From: Epiperipatus broadwayi
Lineage: Eukaryota; Onychophora; Udeonychophora; Euonychophora; Peripatidae
NCBI GenBank assembly: GCA_028023455.1
Contig: JAQFVV010012420.1
Coordinates: 3,596,001 to 3,660,000, forward strand
Reading direction: 5' to 3'
Length of the DNA stretch: 64,000 nt
Shown: piece by piece, positions 35,665 through 47,299 of the stretch
Layout: every line of letters begins with the position of its first letter
How positions within the stretch are numbered: the stretch's first letter is position 1
The notes under the pieces: model-generated
The model's database searches: none
Told to the model about the DNA's origin: nothing
Seen by the model: the letters and a program-made list of their open reading frames with translations, nothing else
Program-made: the position numbers and the translations under genes

Positions 35665-36430
35665 TCATAAAGGGAGACAATTCATGGCATATAAATAAAA
35701 AAAAATTCCGTTTAAATGAAAATTCAATTACAAAAGATTTTGGAATGTTTCATGTATGTAAATAAAGGGCTGCCTATATTGATTTAAGTGTGCATATGTA
35801 AAAAAATGATTATCATTTAAATGCACTATTGTGATATCCCTAGAATAATTACATTTCATATTTGGAATATAATATTTTAAATTTATTTTTCATAAGCAAA
35901 TTGTTTCATTACTCTTTAATATTTTGTATTTTCAGAAATGGCATATACATTTGCTACCAGTAAATATCCACAATCACTTTAATGATCAAAATGGCTTTGA
36001 ATTCCAGGAATTCAGATGGAATCACAGCAAGATTGACTAAGTGATCTTCCTGATGCATTAACATTATGTAAGCAAGTTATGAGAAAGGACATTTTCTAAA
36101 AAAAAACCTATCACAGCATTCTATAGTATTTTTACTGAGATGGAAATTGCCATTCATCTGTTTAATAAAATATTATAAATATTTGGATATAAGTAAAATT
36201 TCAAGAAATAATAATTTTTAATCTATTAAAGATTGATTTAATAATCATTTATTTATTGTGGATTATTAAAAAGACAAATATAATTTTGATTCATTTCCAG
36301 TGCGGAGCACTAAAAATGCATTAAGGTTATATTTGTTTTATTATATATTTTTTCCATGCAAGAAGTAATTTAATTGTATATAGATAATTTCATTTCAATA
36401 AGGCAGTTTTTCATTGCATATTTGTATAAT
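35665..36430. other. No gene seen; AT-rich DNA
   Basis: No coding signal or shared repeat was recognised. Confidence 0.4.
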
Positions 36431-36433
36431 ACA

Positions 36434-36490
36434 TATTAAAATTAAACCGAGAGAGCGCAAACCTCTCAAGCGCTTAGCCAATCAGATCAC
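36434..36490 (+). repeat. 56-bp direct repeat, copy 1
   Basis: 'gagagagcgcaaacctctca' followed by 'agcgcttagccaatca' recurs, with CpG-to-TpG type changes, at 36744-36800. Each copy ends in a CCAAT string. Function is unknown; it could be the terminus of a decayed repeat or a duplicated promoter-like block. Confidence 0.65.
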
Positions 36491-36743
36491 AAATACTGAG
36501 ACAGAATTTAACAAGAAAAGAGTGGTTCCACTCCCTTCTTTACTTATCTTTCTATATATCCAAGCCAGTCCAAAGTACTTAGATCTGAAAGCGTGAATCT
36601 TAAATATCTTCACACTCAACTCACTGAGTTCTAACTATAAACATTCAGTGTGAAATCTTTCGATTTACTATGCAGTAGTTTTTTGATGTTATAACTTGCG
36701 GCAATATATGTAAATAATATTTATTTTACAAAGCGCAGACGGT

Positions 36744-36800
36744 ATTGAAATTAAACTGAGAGAGTGCAAACCTCTCAAGTGCTTAGCCAATCATGTGGAG
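36744..36800 (+). repeat. 56-bp direct repeat, copy 2
   Basis: This is the partner of 36434-36490, about 310 bases downstream. The differences are mostly C-to-T or G-to-A, as expected from decay of methylated CpG. Confidence 0.65.
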
Positions 36801-37074
36801 TGCGTAATTGAAGTCCTTATTGAACTACATCTCTAGCAATAAGCATGCCCCCTCTCCAAGTCTACAGATCAAATGGTTGAAATATGACTTGATAGTTGAA
36901 AAAAAAGCAGGTTCCGCTTTTATAGAAATACCTATAACGTACGTACTCCATTATTTCAGTTCTTTTGTATCTTAGCATATCAATTTTCATTTGAACAAGT
37001 TTTTGTATATTATTTAGAGTGGGCCAAAAAAGAAAATTTTGCCAGGCCAATATAATTTATTATAAAACACAATA

Positions 37075-38755
37075 CACTCAAAAAAATAGTATATTTTGAA
37101 AATTCTTTAACACTAATGCGATGAAGCTGTGAATGCATTTCTAAAAGTTCATAATCTGGTTCAAATTGGGATGTACTGATTCTGGAAGTTAGATGCTTTT
37201 CTATCAGTCTATTTCTAAGATAAGTATCTCGAAGTTTCATTGTAGAAACATTCACATATATAGGATGAAGCAAACAGTGCTAACTTTCTGGGCATGAGAT
37301 ATCAGATTTGGGAAACTTGATTTCAACTCACTTGTAGAACTCTAATTTTGGGACATTGAGAAACAACTGTTTGAGGTGATTGTTAGATTGCAATTTAATT
37401 AATTCAAGCTACAAGTCCGGTCTCACTACTTTACAGTCCACATTAAAAGCCATGCTGAAAATATCAAAGTCTTTTTCAATGGGACTGAAGTTTTAAATCA
37501 TTAAAATTCAAGATGTTTTCTCAGGCCATCTTTGTAACTCTTGAGCTTGTCTTTATTTACTGGGTCTATTGGATTTAATCTCAGGAAGTGAGAGAAGTCA
37601 TTCTTAATTAGCTGATTAGCAAACAGAAAGAGTTATAGTTTAAAACCTCTGAGATGGCCCTAAATATTGTTGATAAATTGAATTTTTTTCTTGAACTTGT
37701 TCTTTTAACGGAGACAATCCGTGAAAAATGCAAAGTTCAAAAGCCATGCTGTATCGACACTTTACACTCCACAGACCACTATTTCTCATGGAAGAATGAC
37801 ACTATCTAGTCTTTCAGCTGCCAAACTCAGTCGAAGACATGTCCTATACTAAAGCCACCTTACTTTCATGTAATAAGCAGTATTCAGATTGCATGGATGC
37901 AAGAAAATCTCAAAATTGTCTGTAAGCCCACGAGATCGAATAGTATTTACAAGCTTCATTACATCAAGCACAGGTTTCATATTCAAGGCAGATTTACAGT
38001 GCTTCTTGAGGTATAACACAACATAGAAAGACATCTTTCTTCCCAGGTTATTTTTCATTAAAGATCCCAACAAATTCACATTTTTTCCCCATCATACTTT
38101 ATGATCCATCATTCATAATAATACGTTTATTATGGGTATTTTCAAAATTGAAAGCCTTTCCAGAAATTCATGAAAAATATTAGACTTTTATATTTCTCTT
38201 TTGCCAATTTTCTCAGTAATAGAAGTTTTCATCCACAGTAATGAAGCAAAATTTAAATTGACCAATCTTTGACTTCAATTGTGATGTCAGATTTTTATTT
38301 ATGGCTTCGGCTCTAGAAGTCAGTTTTTTGAGACAAGCTTACTTTCAAAATCCTTTTTCTTGGCAGGAAATAAACAAACTTGGAGCATATAGTGTTTAAC
38401 AAACTCCCCATGAGAGAGATCTTTATTACTTTTAGAAATATTGTATGTTGCAATAGAATCTGCATGTGTAGCTGCTTTCTGAGAGCTATTTATTTTCTCT
38501 AAAAAATAATTTTGATGACCTGATAATTTTTTGCAAAGATCTGCTTTTCATATTCGGACATTATTTCATAATTGGAATTTTTATGCTTAGAAGTGGCAGG
38601 AAATGTATTCTTTGAAAACTACTATGGTTTCATTGCAGATAAGACAGTGGTTTACCCCTTACAACTGTGAAAAAGTACTTCCACATCCATTCATCTTTAA
38701 AAACATGGCACTCTGAAACAACTTTATTTTTTAGTAGACATTTTGGGGTTGAAAT
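37075..38755 (-). pseudogene. hAT transposase pseudogene, ZBED/GTF2IRD2-like
   Basis: Read on the minus strand, the domains occur in the family order. First comes a BED-finger-like start (FKDEWMWKYFFTVVRGKP, about 38720-38650; the zinc-binding cysteines are decayed). Next is a linker with SHGEFVKHYMLQ near 38400. Then comes a catalytic-region segment (38079-37849) with LNMKPVLDVMKLVNTIRSRG and the hallmark EVRWLSRG-type block as KVRWL. Last is the hAT C-terminal dimerisation motif (37273-37095) with LRNRLIEKHLTS and FEPDYELLE. Relatives of about 600-700 residues would need about 1.8-2 kb, so nearly the whole gene is present. Several in-frame stops and frameshifts make it dead. No terminal inverted repeats were found beside it, so the element's ends are undefined. 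Confidence 0.8.
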
Positions 38756-38759
38756 ATTT

Positions 38760-39600
38760 TATGAATATCCACAATAAAACTATCAAGCACCAACAATACT
38801 GCTATCTAATAATTTCCTCACTATGACACTAACACTCGGCATTTATGAAGATTGAATGATGGTCTGTCTGCCATCTTTCCATTCAAAAGTAGGTTCCCGC
38901 TTTGTGCACATTCCCAAATCGACGTTATTTGATGTGGTCATATGGGCAAGTATTAGCATCTGTTTGTTGTTAATATAAACATGAAGCAGTAAATTCAAAT
39001 TCTTTTTTTTTGAATTTAAATATAAAGCAAATAAGTATATTTTAATAATTTTATACATATTTATTAGGGTGAATTCCATTTTGTGCACATGCAAAAGTTT
39101 TTAAATCAATTTCTATATAAATTCTCACAACTATATTTTGCATATGCAAAAAATATTCAAATTTATACAGAAATGTTCGCATATGCAAAAAATGGAACAC
39201 TCTTACAAGGAATTTTTTAAAACATTGAAAATTTCTGTACAATTGTTTTAAAATCTGCAGTAGGCTATATAGAACCTCTAGGTGAACCATAGTTTACCCA
39301 TCCCCTGTATGCTACTGGAGTTAAAATATTCATATTTGTTATGTCTCAAGTTTTTAGACCATTAACTTTTTCTAAATCAATAAATATTGAATGTACTTCT
39401 TTGATGTGTGCAGAAAATAAAATCAATGCACGAATAGTCATGAATTCTTGTTTCTTATAACAAGGCTGTTATTTGCATCTCTCATCTTTTTAAATTAAAC
39501 ATGATTTACAGATTACATTAAACTAAATATTAATTCAGTTTTTGTTAGTCATTTTTGTGTAAAAATTAAAAATATAAAAACCCCAATAAATCTCACAGAA
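38760..39600. other. No gene seen; repeated 'gcatatgcaaaa' motif
   Basis: Around 39080-39200 the string 'gcaTATGCAAAA' and its variants occur three to four times at irregular spacing, reading like an octamer-type (ATGCAAA) cluster or a degraded tandem repeat. Otherwise no content is recognised. Confidence 0.35.
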
Positions 39601-39603
39601 CTT

Positions 39604-40255
39604 TCTCATATTTTTCCAAGAAGTTATCTTCATCCTACTCTAAAACCATTTACTGTAAGCTTCAATAATCAATGGATACCAAATGACATAATTTACAATG
39701 TCCACCCCTAGACTGATTTATAGGTTTTGTCTTTGGGATTCAAAGCTGGAATAATCACACATTTATTGCCACCTTTCACTTATTTAAATTATTCAAGCTG
39801 ATATTCTGGGGGGAAAAAAAACCCAAAGATAAGGTCTAAACACAGACTTGCTTGTTTGTAGTTATAACCACCATAGGTCTTTTTGGCTAGGAAGTTTAAT
39901 ATCAACAATACATTTCCTTATATTTCCAAAAATATTTATTTTCACTCTATTCTAGACTACTTGCTGTAAGTTCAAATAATCAATGGACACTAGGTAATAC
40001 AGTACTATAAAATCTCTAAATCACTTTTTGTTTTTGGCCTTTATTGGTGAATAGAATTCAAAATTGGAATTAATGCATTCATTCGTCATCTTTTAAATTG
40101 TTCAAGTTATTATGCTACATTCAACAGGAAAACCCAGAAATAGATCATGAAGTGAGTTCATAGTACTACACTATCTATCATCCATTCATTACTCAAACTT
40201 ATAGTAAATGGTTCAATATCAGGGGTAAGATAACTGTTTTTGGAAGGATGTTGAT
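39604..40255. repeat. Inverted-repeat element with a nested extra copy
   Basis: The left arm (about 39617-39685: 'aagttatcttcatcc', 'accatttactgtaagc', 'caataatcaatgga') is mirrored by the right arm at about 40165-40240 ('tagtaaatggttcaatatc', 'ggggtaagataact'). A third, direct copy of the arm lies at about 39890-39990. The 'aataatcaatggat' block is shared with the family P palindromes, so the two families may be related. Confidence 0.6.
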
Positions 40256-40279
40256 ATTAACTTTCCTATAAAAATCTAG

Positions 40280-40912
40280 TAAAGTTGCCAGCCAAGGCAG
40301 CGGTTGGAGGCCAAAGTCAGAGAGTGCTAAAAATTTTCTGATTGTGGACCCAGGCTGGCATTTGATGATGACCTTTTATTTAAGGACTTACAACTCCAGA
40401 TCACTTTCAAGTGAAGGAATATTGCAAGAACTGTCTCATATTAAATGGGACATTATTGTACTTCGTGAAGTTAGAAGAAAAGGTGAAGAAATGATTTAAA
40501 AAGTAAACATATTCTGCATTATAAAAAAACGAACTTTGGAAATACAAGAGGAGTAGGATTCATTAATAAATTATGGTGATTGATGGTGTATCTGACAGAG
40601 TGGCAAGATTATTTATTCAACTTAATAGCATATACCAAATGCAAATAATTCATGTTTATCCCTCAAGTTCTTATTGTGACGAAGAATTAAAGGTTTTATA
40701 TATATGTAGAAAAAGCTTTTGATCAGACCAAACATTTTAAAATTGTCATGGGAGACTTTAATGCTACAATTAGTAAACAATTGAAAGATGAAAGTGCTGT
40801 AGATAAATTTGGTTATTTTAATAAATTTAGCACAGGAAGTGATCATTGATTAGTAAGATGCATGTTAATGCAAAACTAGACACAAATTATTAAGAAAAAC
40901 AATATTCACAGT
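40280..40912 (+). pseudogene. RTE endonuclease fragment, copy 4
   Basis: The start matches the 5' end of copy 2 ('gccagccaaggcagcggttgg'). The translation gives YLRTYNSRSLSSEG, LSHIKWDIIVLREVRRKGEE, then MGDFNATI (40748-40771) and TGSDH. These are the first, catalytic and terminal motifs of an APE-type LINE endonuclease; MGDFNA and SDH contain active-site residues. About 60 residues expected between GKFGY and the TGSDH end are missing, so there is an internal deletion. Stops occur in all parts. The RT half is absent. Confidence 0.8.
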
Positions 40913-41361
40913 TGGAGATATATGCAGGATAATGACCTGGGCAAACTAGTAAGTGCTAGTTCAGCACAAAATATATCTCCAGGGTCATTTGCTTTTGAAG
41001 TTATCTTTATCCATGTTTTAAAAAGAATGTTTAGTGGTATGGAGGTTATTAACCATTAAATTTTAATATTTTTATTTATGAATTTCCCAATAGTTTCTAT
41101 ATACAAAAACACTATTCAAACAAAAACTTGATTATTACCTATCATTTTGGGTATAAAATTTGTAAAATAAATGTATACTTTGATAAAGCAAAAATTCTTC
41201 AAATGCCTGACTATTAACTATGTGCACTATTTTTTTAAAATCCAAATTGAAAACAATATACACTCGGGTCTCGTTTAATGCGATTTTCAAGTTATGCGAT
41301 TCATGTTTCTTAATATCTTTGTAGGCGTTTTTTTTATGCGATAAAAATTATTAGATCACAA

Positions 41362-41451
41362 GTCGAGCTCCGATAATGCGCTATTGCTTTAAACATAAAT
41401 TTCGTGACTCACCCATCATATTTAAAGTAATAGCGCATTATCGGAGTTCGA
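41362..41451. repeat. Hairpin inside the Tigger-like element
   Basis: 'ctccgataatgcgctattgc' pairs with 'aatagcgcattatcggag', giving an about 30-bp stem with an about 30-base loop. Confidence 0.7.
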
Positions 41452-41540
41452 TTTTCATCTAAGAATTTCAGTATTTTCAGCGCTTTATAATAGTACTGCA
41501 ATAGAAAATCAGGATTTCCCCATTTTATATACACCCATTA

Positions 41541-41840
41541 AATTTTGCAAGATTATAATGTAAATCTGTTCATATGTTATAGATGCCTATACTATGCATA
41601 TTATTGTTTTTGCATTTTAAATCACATTCTATTTTTGTTTTTTTAAAAGAATACATAATCAATTAATCATTTAGTGTCAGCAAGTAATACATTTTACAAG
41701 ATTATACTGTAAATCTGTTCTAGCGTTATAGATGGCTATACTATGCATATTGTTGTTTTTGCATTTTAAATCACATTCTATTTTTGTTATTTAAAAAAGA
41801 GTATGTAATCAATTAATCATTTAGTGTCCACAAGTTTATT
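41541..41840 (+). repeat. 150-bp tandem duplication
   Basis: Two head-to-tail units (41541-41690 and 41691-41840) differ at only a handful of positions. Each ends in 'aattaatcatttagtgtc'. Confidence 0.85.
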
Positions 41841-42183
41841 TTTAAAAGATAACAGTGTTGGGCACAATTAAATTTGACAATTAAAAATTAAAATCTGATT
41901 TTTAATTGTAATTAACAATTACGTAATATCTGAAATTAATGTGAACGTGAAACAATGAAATTTGATTTTTAAACGGAATAGAAAAGTAAAAAATTAAAGA
42001 CAAAAATAAGAATTTAATTTTTGTTAGTTTTAATTCAATTTTGCCAAACAGCGGTGAGTAGATGTCTTTTTATTATCATAAGTCTAAGTTCTTATTTTTA
42101 TTTTAAACTTCTAGTTTACCCTAATGGAGAGGAAAAAACACTCAAGAAAGTGAATTTTTTTGGAAACAAAATTTTCAATTTTA

Positions 42184-42282
42184 GATCGCTTAGTGAAATG
42201 GGAAGGATCAACAGCGATTGGAAAATGTTTTAGTTTGGGCGAATCCACTATAAGAGCAATTTATTGGGATTGATATATAAAG
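42184..42282 (+). pseudogene. Relic of pogo-type transposase HTH domain
   Basis: The frame reads DRLVKWEGSTAIGKCFSL, followed directly by GESTIRAI, and then a stop. The pattern (V)KxxEGGxxxxIGxxxxLGESTVRxI is the CENP-B/Psq-like helix-turn-helix that starts Tigger and pogo transposases. It sits in the expected position within the element. Confidence 0.6.
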
Positions 42283-42789
42283 GCCATAGAGTTGACAAAG
42301 ATTATGTTGTGGAAATGGGATGGAGCAGAATATGGGAAAACTTAGACCGGGGAATGTAAAATAAAGTAGCTAATAGGTTTCTCTGGGCATAATTGCTGAA
42401 TCTTGACTTCGTTTAAGGAGAAGCTACAGTACATCACATGATGAATCTGATGTCTCAAATAGCGATAATGTTTAAAATACTGTACTATGAAAAAAATGTA
42501 GATTACGCATAAAAATATGTTGTTTTGAATAAAATTAAATACTGTAGTTAATAAAAAGTTTGCCTTCTATCAATTTTTTTAAAATTTGTTATTTTTTATT
42601 AGTCATATTTTATTTTCTTATGCGAATTTTAAAGTAATTTTACAGTTGCTTTGCTTTTATGCGATTTTTGGAAAATTACAATACCTATCCCCCATTTTTC
42701 AAGGTAAGTTAAGTCTATTTTTGTGCGATTTCTTTTGTGCGCGTTTTCTGAGGGAACCTATCTACCACATAAAACGAGACCCAGGTGTA

Positions 42790-45360
42790 ATTGAAGATCT
42801 CTCTATTAACTTACATTCATCATCAAACAATGAGTCCTTATTGAAATTCATGAAGTCACCTGAATATTTTCAGTACCAATAACAGAAACAACTGCATATT
42901 TTTGAACCGAGAAGTTTCTACAGATGATGAAACGGTGCGGTAGGTGGAATAATTGTCTAGGCATCAATAATCTGGGTCAAATTATTCACTACAGGATGCC
43001 TATTATTGATAAATGATACAATAAAAAACTATAAAGACTTCTATTCACAAATCAATTGCTGATTTTATCATAATCTCTGTATTATGTGTGCATATTGAAG
43101 TGATATACATGCTCTTCACGTATATAATTATAAAAAAAAAATTCATTAGGAATTTTTAATTTTTCAACATTTTCTTAGAAAATATATACAAGTATGTAAG
43201 TATATATTAGGTCTCATTAAGTTTAAATAATTTAAAACAAAATATTTTATTAATTAAGAATTGTGAAGATTTTATAATTAGGTGGGTAGAAGTGACACTA
43301 TTTTTATGCAAATAATTCAATTCTAGATAAATAGACCGGCTAATTATGAGATAAATATTTGTACACTGTTTAGTCAAAACATTATCTTTTATTTTATTAT
43401 AATCCCTTTTCAAAGCTAATTTTGTAAAGTCCGTAATTGGTCAGTACACCATGGACCACAGTGAAGTATAGAATTAAAGGGTAACCAATGAAGATATATG
43501 AAATCGAACCACGATGAACACTGATAAGGCAGCTCAGTAAACTATAAATAGTGATCTCGCAGAAAATTGAATTATTGTGCTTGATTATGCCTATGATTGG
43601 GCTTTGATTATTTATTACTATTCAGTCTTTCTTGACTATGAGAAGCAGTGTTAAAATATGAGTAAGCCCACTAATTGCTCCACTACAGACAAGCTGGCAA
43701 AGTGTGAGATTAGTTCAATCATGAAATAGAGAAGTTATTGTATTGTACTAAACAACCATTACATTGATCGTTGTGTCAAGATTATATGCGAACTGTATGC
43801 TGCCTAACTTCAAAAAATGTCTATAGCTTTGAGGAAGAGACCAGCCATCATTCAGTAAGAGAAACTATCAGATGCTGCCCACTGACTAACATAGACATGA
43901 ATATTAATGAAGACTGTCAGTCAGCAAGAACAATCCAGAAGCTTCATAGAATACCAGAAAACATAGCTATGTTATACCTATTGTATTGCAAAAATAGTCT
44001 ACAGGTACCTGAATTCAGAACATGAACTATTAAAAATGATTATTTCACTGACATTAGATATTTAATCTCCCTATATCAGTATATTTCATTTCCACTGAAA
44101 TTTTGTTATGATTTTATTTTACATAAATATATATATATGTTTAGAAATCAGAATGGTGATGAATTACTTAACTTTATGCCATGGTTCAATTGGCATAACA
44201 TTAAAAGAATTATTTATAACAAACAACTGGCCAATTATTGCAAACCCTAGCCATTTACTGAAAAGTTTCTTTAGTATTATTTTGTTAATTATTTTAAAAC
44301 AAGAGTTAATAATAATAATTTTCACTAGCCTGCAATGTATTAAGAATTAGAATAACAATTTAACCATTAATGGAAATAATATGCATTGATGACCTCTGAA
44401 TAAAGTAAAAGGCTGCATAGACAGATTAAATAAATAAAGAAAGAAAGATTGTTTTTCAAAGTTATAAAAATTTACAGTTTTAAGCACATCCTCACAAGTC
44501 TAGGATAGGCAGGCATTGGAAAAGATATATATTAAATTTTCTTTACTTTATGCTGACCAGTATATATATATATAATTTTATTGTCCAGAAATGAGTGTAA
44601 AGCAGATATGTTCCTGTTGCTCGCATTCAGTGACTTTGAGTAGTATTTATCTGGAGGCCACCAATCCTACTGTATATATGCGTTATATATATATACTTTG
44701 ATTGTTTATAAATAAGTGTAATGCAGATGTTCCTACCACTTACATTTATTATTGTTATTTATCAGATAGACGCCCATTCCTATCATTTAGTTTGTAAGTT
44801 TCAGTCACTAATATCAGGTAGGTGCGATTTCTATCTGGCATCTAATGATATTTATCTGATTAGTATTAAAACAGATGTTAAAGTGTGTCTCTTGATATTT
44901 TGTTTTCCCTATTCAAGTCGTTTAGTATTAGTTTTCCAACCACTACAGTCTAAAAGGATTTATGTTAGTCCAGTCATTTTAATAGTATAGTTTATTAAAA
45001 GATTTTTAGCATATCCTAAAGCTTATAATATGAATAATTCTTAAAACTGAGTTATATTAATAAATATTAGCAGTTATAGTTAGTCTGTGCAGCAAGTCTG
45101 GATCTGCCCAGACAATTAAGATGTATAGGTTGTATATTGTCTGTGCATAATAAAGCAATGAATGCCTAATCATGAATTTTACATAAAGCTAGCTAGGGCA
45201 GTTAAATAAAACAATAGATCATTAAGAAGTGTTGTTATTCTAAAATCAATCCCGAGTAAAAGACCAGTAGACTGATGTTTCCTGAGGATTTCTGTATTAT
45301 TTGTTTTGTGATTGTGTATATAAATCATAATTTATTAATTTAGCATTTGTCATTTATTGC
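42790..45360. other. No gene seen; old tandem duplication near 44.6 kb
   Basis: Several short open frames (for example 43771-44025, plus, 84 codons, and 44721-44990, plus, 89 codons) have no recognisable domain. Positions about 44580-44672 and 44700-44785 are a diverged head-to-tail repeat ('gagtgtaaagcagat' against 'aagtgtaatgcagat') with a period near 121 bases. Confidence 0.35.
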
Positions 45361-45367
45361 AATCAGT

Positions 45368-45462
45368 CTTGCATTGGTGGTCAAGAGGTCAGCGCGACTG
45401 CCTTGCACTTGCAGGCAGTTGCCCGGGTTGTGGGTTCGTGTCCCGGACGATGCTATGACACT
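45368..45462 (+). mobile_element. tRNA-derived SINE, copy 1
   Basis: The tRNA-like body starts 'gcattggtggtcaagagg' (A-box region) and has a long anticodon-like stem 'gactgcc...ggcagtt'. A T-arm-like hairpin 'cccgggt...tcccgg' contains 'gggttcgtgtccc' (B box). It ends 'gatgctatgacac' followed by an A-rich tail. The enlarged anticodon loop, extra bases and A tail exclude a functional tRNA. The body most resembles tRNA-Gly/Val/Glu types. The 3' motif TGACAC is shared by the three SINEs here. Confidence 0.7.
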
Positions 45463-45864
45463 TAAAAAAAAAAATAAAAAAATGGTTATTAGAATATAAG
45501 AATCTCTTGCATCTAACTGGGTTTAGCAGGATATAAAAAGACAAAGCTTTTAATCACGTGATGTTGGAATGTGGAACTGCCTGCAAATTGCCCTCAGATG
45601 ATTTTCATGTTGGCTGTGTATTTTTCACCATTACAATATGTATGTTTTAATCTTTAGTTTTATATCAAATTTATCAAGTAAACAGATAATCTTTAGTTTT
45701 AGAACTCTGTCTATTGTCAAAGTTTTCCTCTTTTTCTAAATGAAATTGGTTTTTTTTCTCCCTGTATTCTTATGCATAAATGAATAATTACATATACATA
45801 CACTTACAGATAAATAGAAGATATAAATTAACTCATTGAAATTATTACATTTGAATCTAGATCA

Positions 45865-45870
45865 TTTATT
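45865..45870 (-). terminator. Poly(A) signal AATAAA (minus strand)
   Basis: AATAAA lies about 105 bases downstream of the stop codon of the acidic terminal exon, suggesting a short 3' UTR. Confidence 0.4.
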
Positions 45871-45973
45871 AGCTTTGAATTATAAATACAACATAAAGTA
45901 GCTTTTTTTTCCACTCCAAATTCATAAACTGGATACCTAATAAAAACATTTTTTTAATGGCAACCTAGTTGCT

Positions 45974-46065
45974 TTAGGGAGGCATAGGAGGTGGAGCTCC
46001 ATCATCAGAATCAAATTCTGCATCTTCATCTTTGACCCAATTTCCACAGTAATCAGGTTTCCACC
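45974..46065 (-). CDS. Terminal coding exon of an unidentified gene
   Basis: Minus strand: a polypyrimidine-rich tract ending in TTTAG (acceptor AG at 46067-46066) is followed by an open frame that ends in TAA at 45974-45976. It contributes WKPDYCGNWVKDEDAEFDSDD then GAPPPMPP, an aromatic, acidic and then proline-rich C-terminus. The patch stands out by its codon-like composition and lack of stops. The order acceptor, open frame, stop, poly(A) signal is that of a last exon. I do not recognise the protein, and its upstream exons (higher coordinates, minus strand) are not identifiable by eye. The exon begins within a codon (two bases before the W). Confidence 0.55.
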
Positions 46066-46074
46066 CTAAACTAA

Positions 46075-47200
46075 TAAAATAAAACGATATATATTAATAA
46101 AAAATATAGGTATGCATGTAACTATCTTAAACATACAATCATAAAATAAAGGTAAACCAAGGATTCAGTGCTCATAGGAATATATTATCACAAGTGTTTT
46201 CTGTTTTATGGTTAGACCAATCTTTATCAATAATAAGCAACAAACCCATTTACTGATCAATAACTGAATTGATTCACAACAAAGGGGAGAAGGGGATCCT
46301 ACTCATTTTTAAAATCTTCAGTTCACCTTAAATTCAATTATGCACATGGCATAAGTATGTAATAGTCACTAACATAAAAGGCTCATTTTGTATATACACT
46401 TTATAAAGATTACTTTGTGTGTATTACCAAAACCAAATAAACAAACATCAAGTTCAAATACTATCCATAGGCATGATTTATAAGATATTGAAAATGAGGG
46501 ACATTATGAATAATTAATAATAATAATATTAATAATTTTAAAATAGGATAACTAATCTTTTTGTGATTACAATCAGAGTTGATATATGAAAAAATTAATA
46601 GAACTCTGACAACAATATAAAAAACGACTGTTTATTTCTATAATATTCAATAAATGAGTAATTGAGATTTTTAAAACAAATGCTATCTAGTAATAATTAA
46701 TTCAGAAGTTAATACTACGAAATAGAAAAATTCACGTAGACAATTTATTGTAATGGTCAAGATGCATTGTGGATAATATATATGATTATGTATAAGAGGT
46801 GATTATACTTTAAATTAACTAATATACATATTAATGTGTATTAAGCATAATGATACTTAATGGCTAGGTACTTCATCCTTCAAGGTTGAATTCATACTCA
46901 TCAACAAACTCTAGGTGTCACCTGTTATCAGAAAATATTCTGGGGTATACCCTATTTTTATAATTAATCATTAAAAGACCTTCACAATATTTAATAATTA
47001 AAACGATAATACATCATCCTCTATCTATTATATATGGCAAATGAAGAATCATGACAATTTTCATAAAAAATAATTGGAACCATACACTATTTAAATAAAT
47101 AACAATAAAGAATAATTTTACAGATTCACAATAACTTAATTTTCAGTACAACTTCCTATTTCTATTCTCAAGCAAATATAATTTAAAGAATATTTTATGT
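46075..47200. other. Probable intron or intergenic DNA; nothing recognised
   Basis: If the acidic exon is real, this is its upstream intron. No second exon could be supported. Confidence 0.35.
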
Positions 47201-47202
47201 CA

Positions 47203-47281
47203 AGCGTTGGTGGTCGAGGGTCAACACAGTTGCCTTACAAGCAATTGTCCCAGGTTCACTTCCCGGACAATGCTTTGACAC
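47203..47281 (+). mobile_element. tRNA-derived SINE, copy 2
   Basis: This folds close to a tRNA. The acceptor stem AGCGTTG pairs with CAATGCT. The anticodon stem GTTGC pairs with GCAAT around loop CTTACAA (anticodon TAC, Val-like), and a B-box-like 'aggttcacttccc' follows. It ends TTTGACACATG with an A-rich tail. The D-arm is poor and the 3' extension matches the other SINEs here, so I call a SINE rather than a tRNA gene. Confidence 0.7.
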
Positions 47282-47299
47282 ATGAAAATAAATAAAAAA

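Larger units (their letters stand above)
41261..42787 (+). mobile_element. pogo/Tigger-type DNA transposon, 1.5 kb, TA-flanked
   Basis: The left end is CACTCGGGTCTCGTTTAATG. The right end, reverse-complemented, is CACCTGGGTCTCGTTTTATG. Both are flanked by TA (41259-41260 and 42788-42789), the target duplication of Tc1/mariner-pogo elements. The subterminal 'atgcgattt' blocks repeated near both ends are also typical of Tigger-like elements. The interior holds a relic of the transposase N-terminus and a 150-bp tandem duplication. Most of the transposase, including the DDE catalytic core, is missing, so the element is non-autonomous. Confidence 0.85.

Noticed and set aside
45368-47281. Functional tRNA genes
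   Set aside because: Copy 1 has an oversized anticodon loop and copy 2 a poor D-arm; both carry the same non-tRNA 3' extension and A-rich tail, so they are SINEs.
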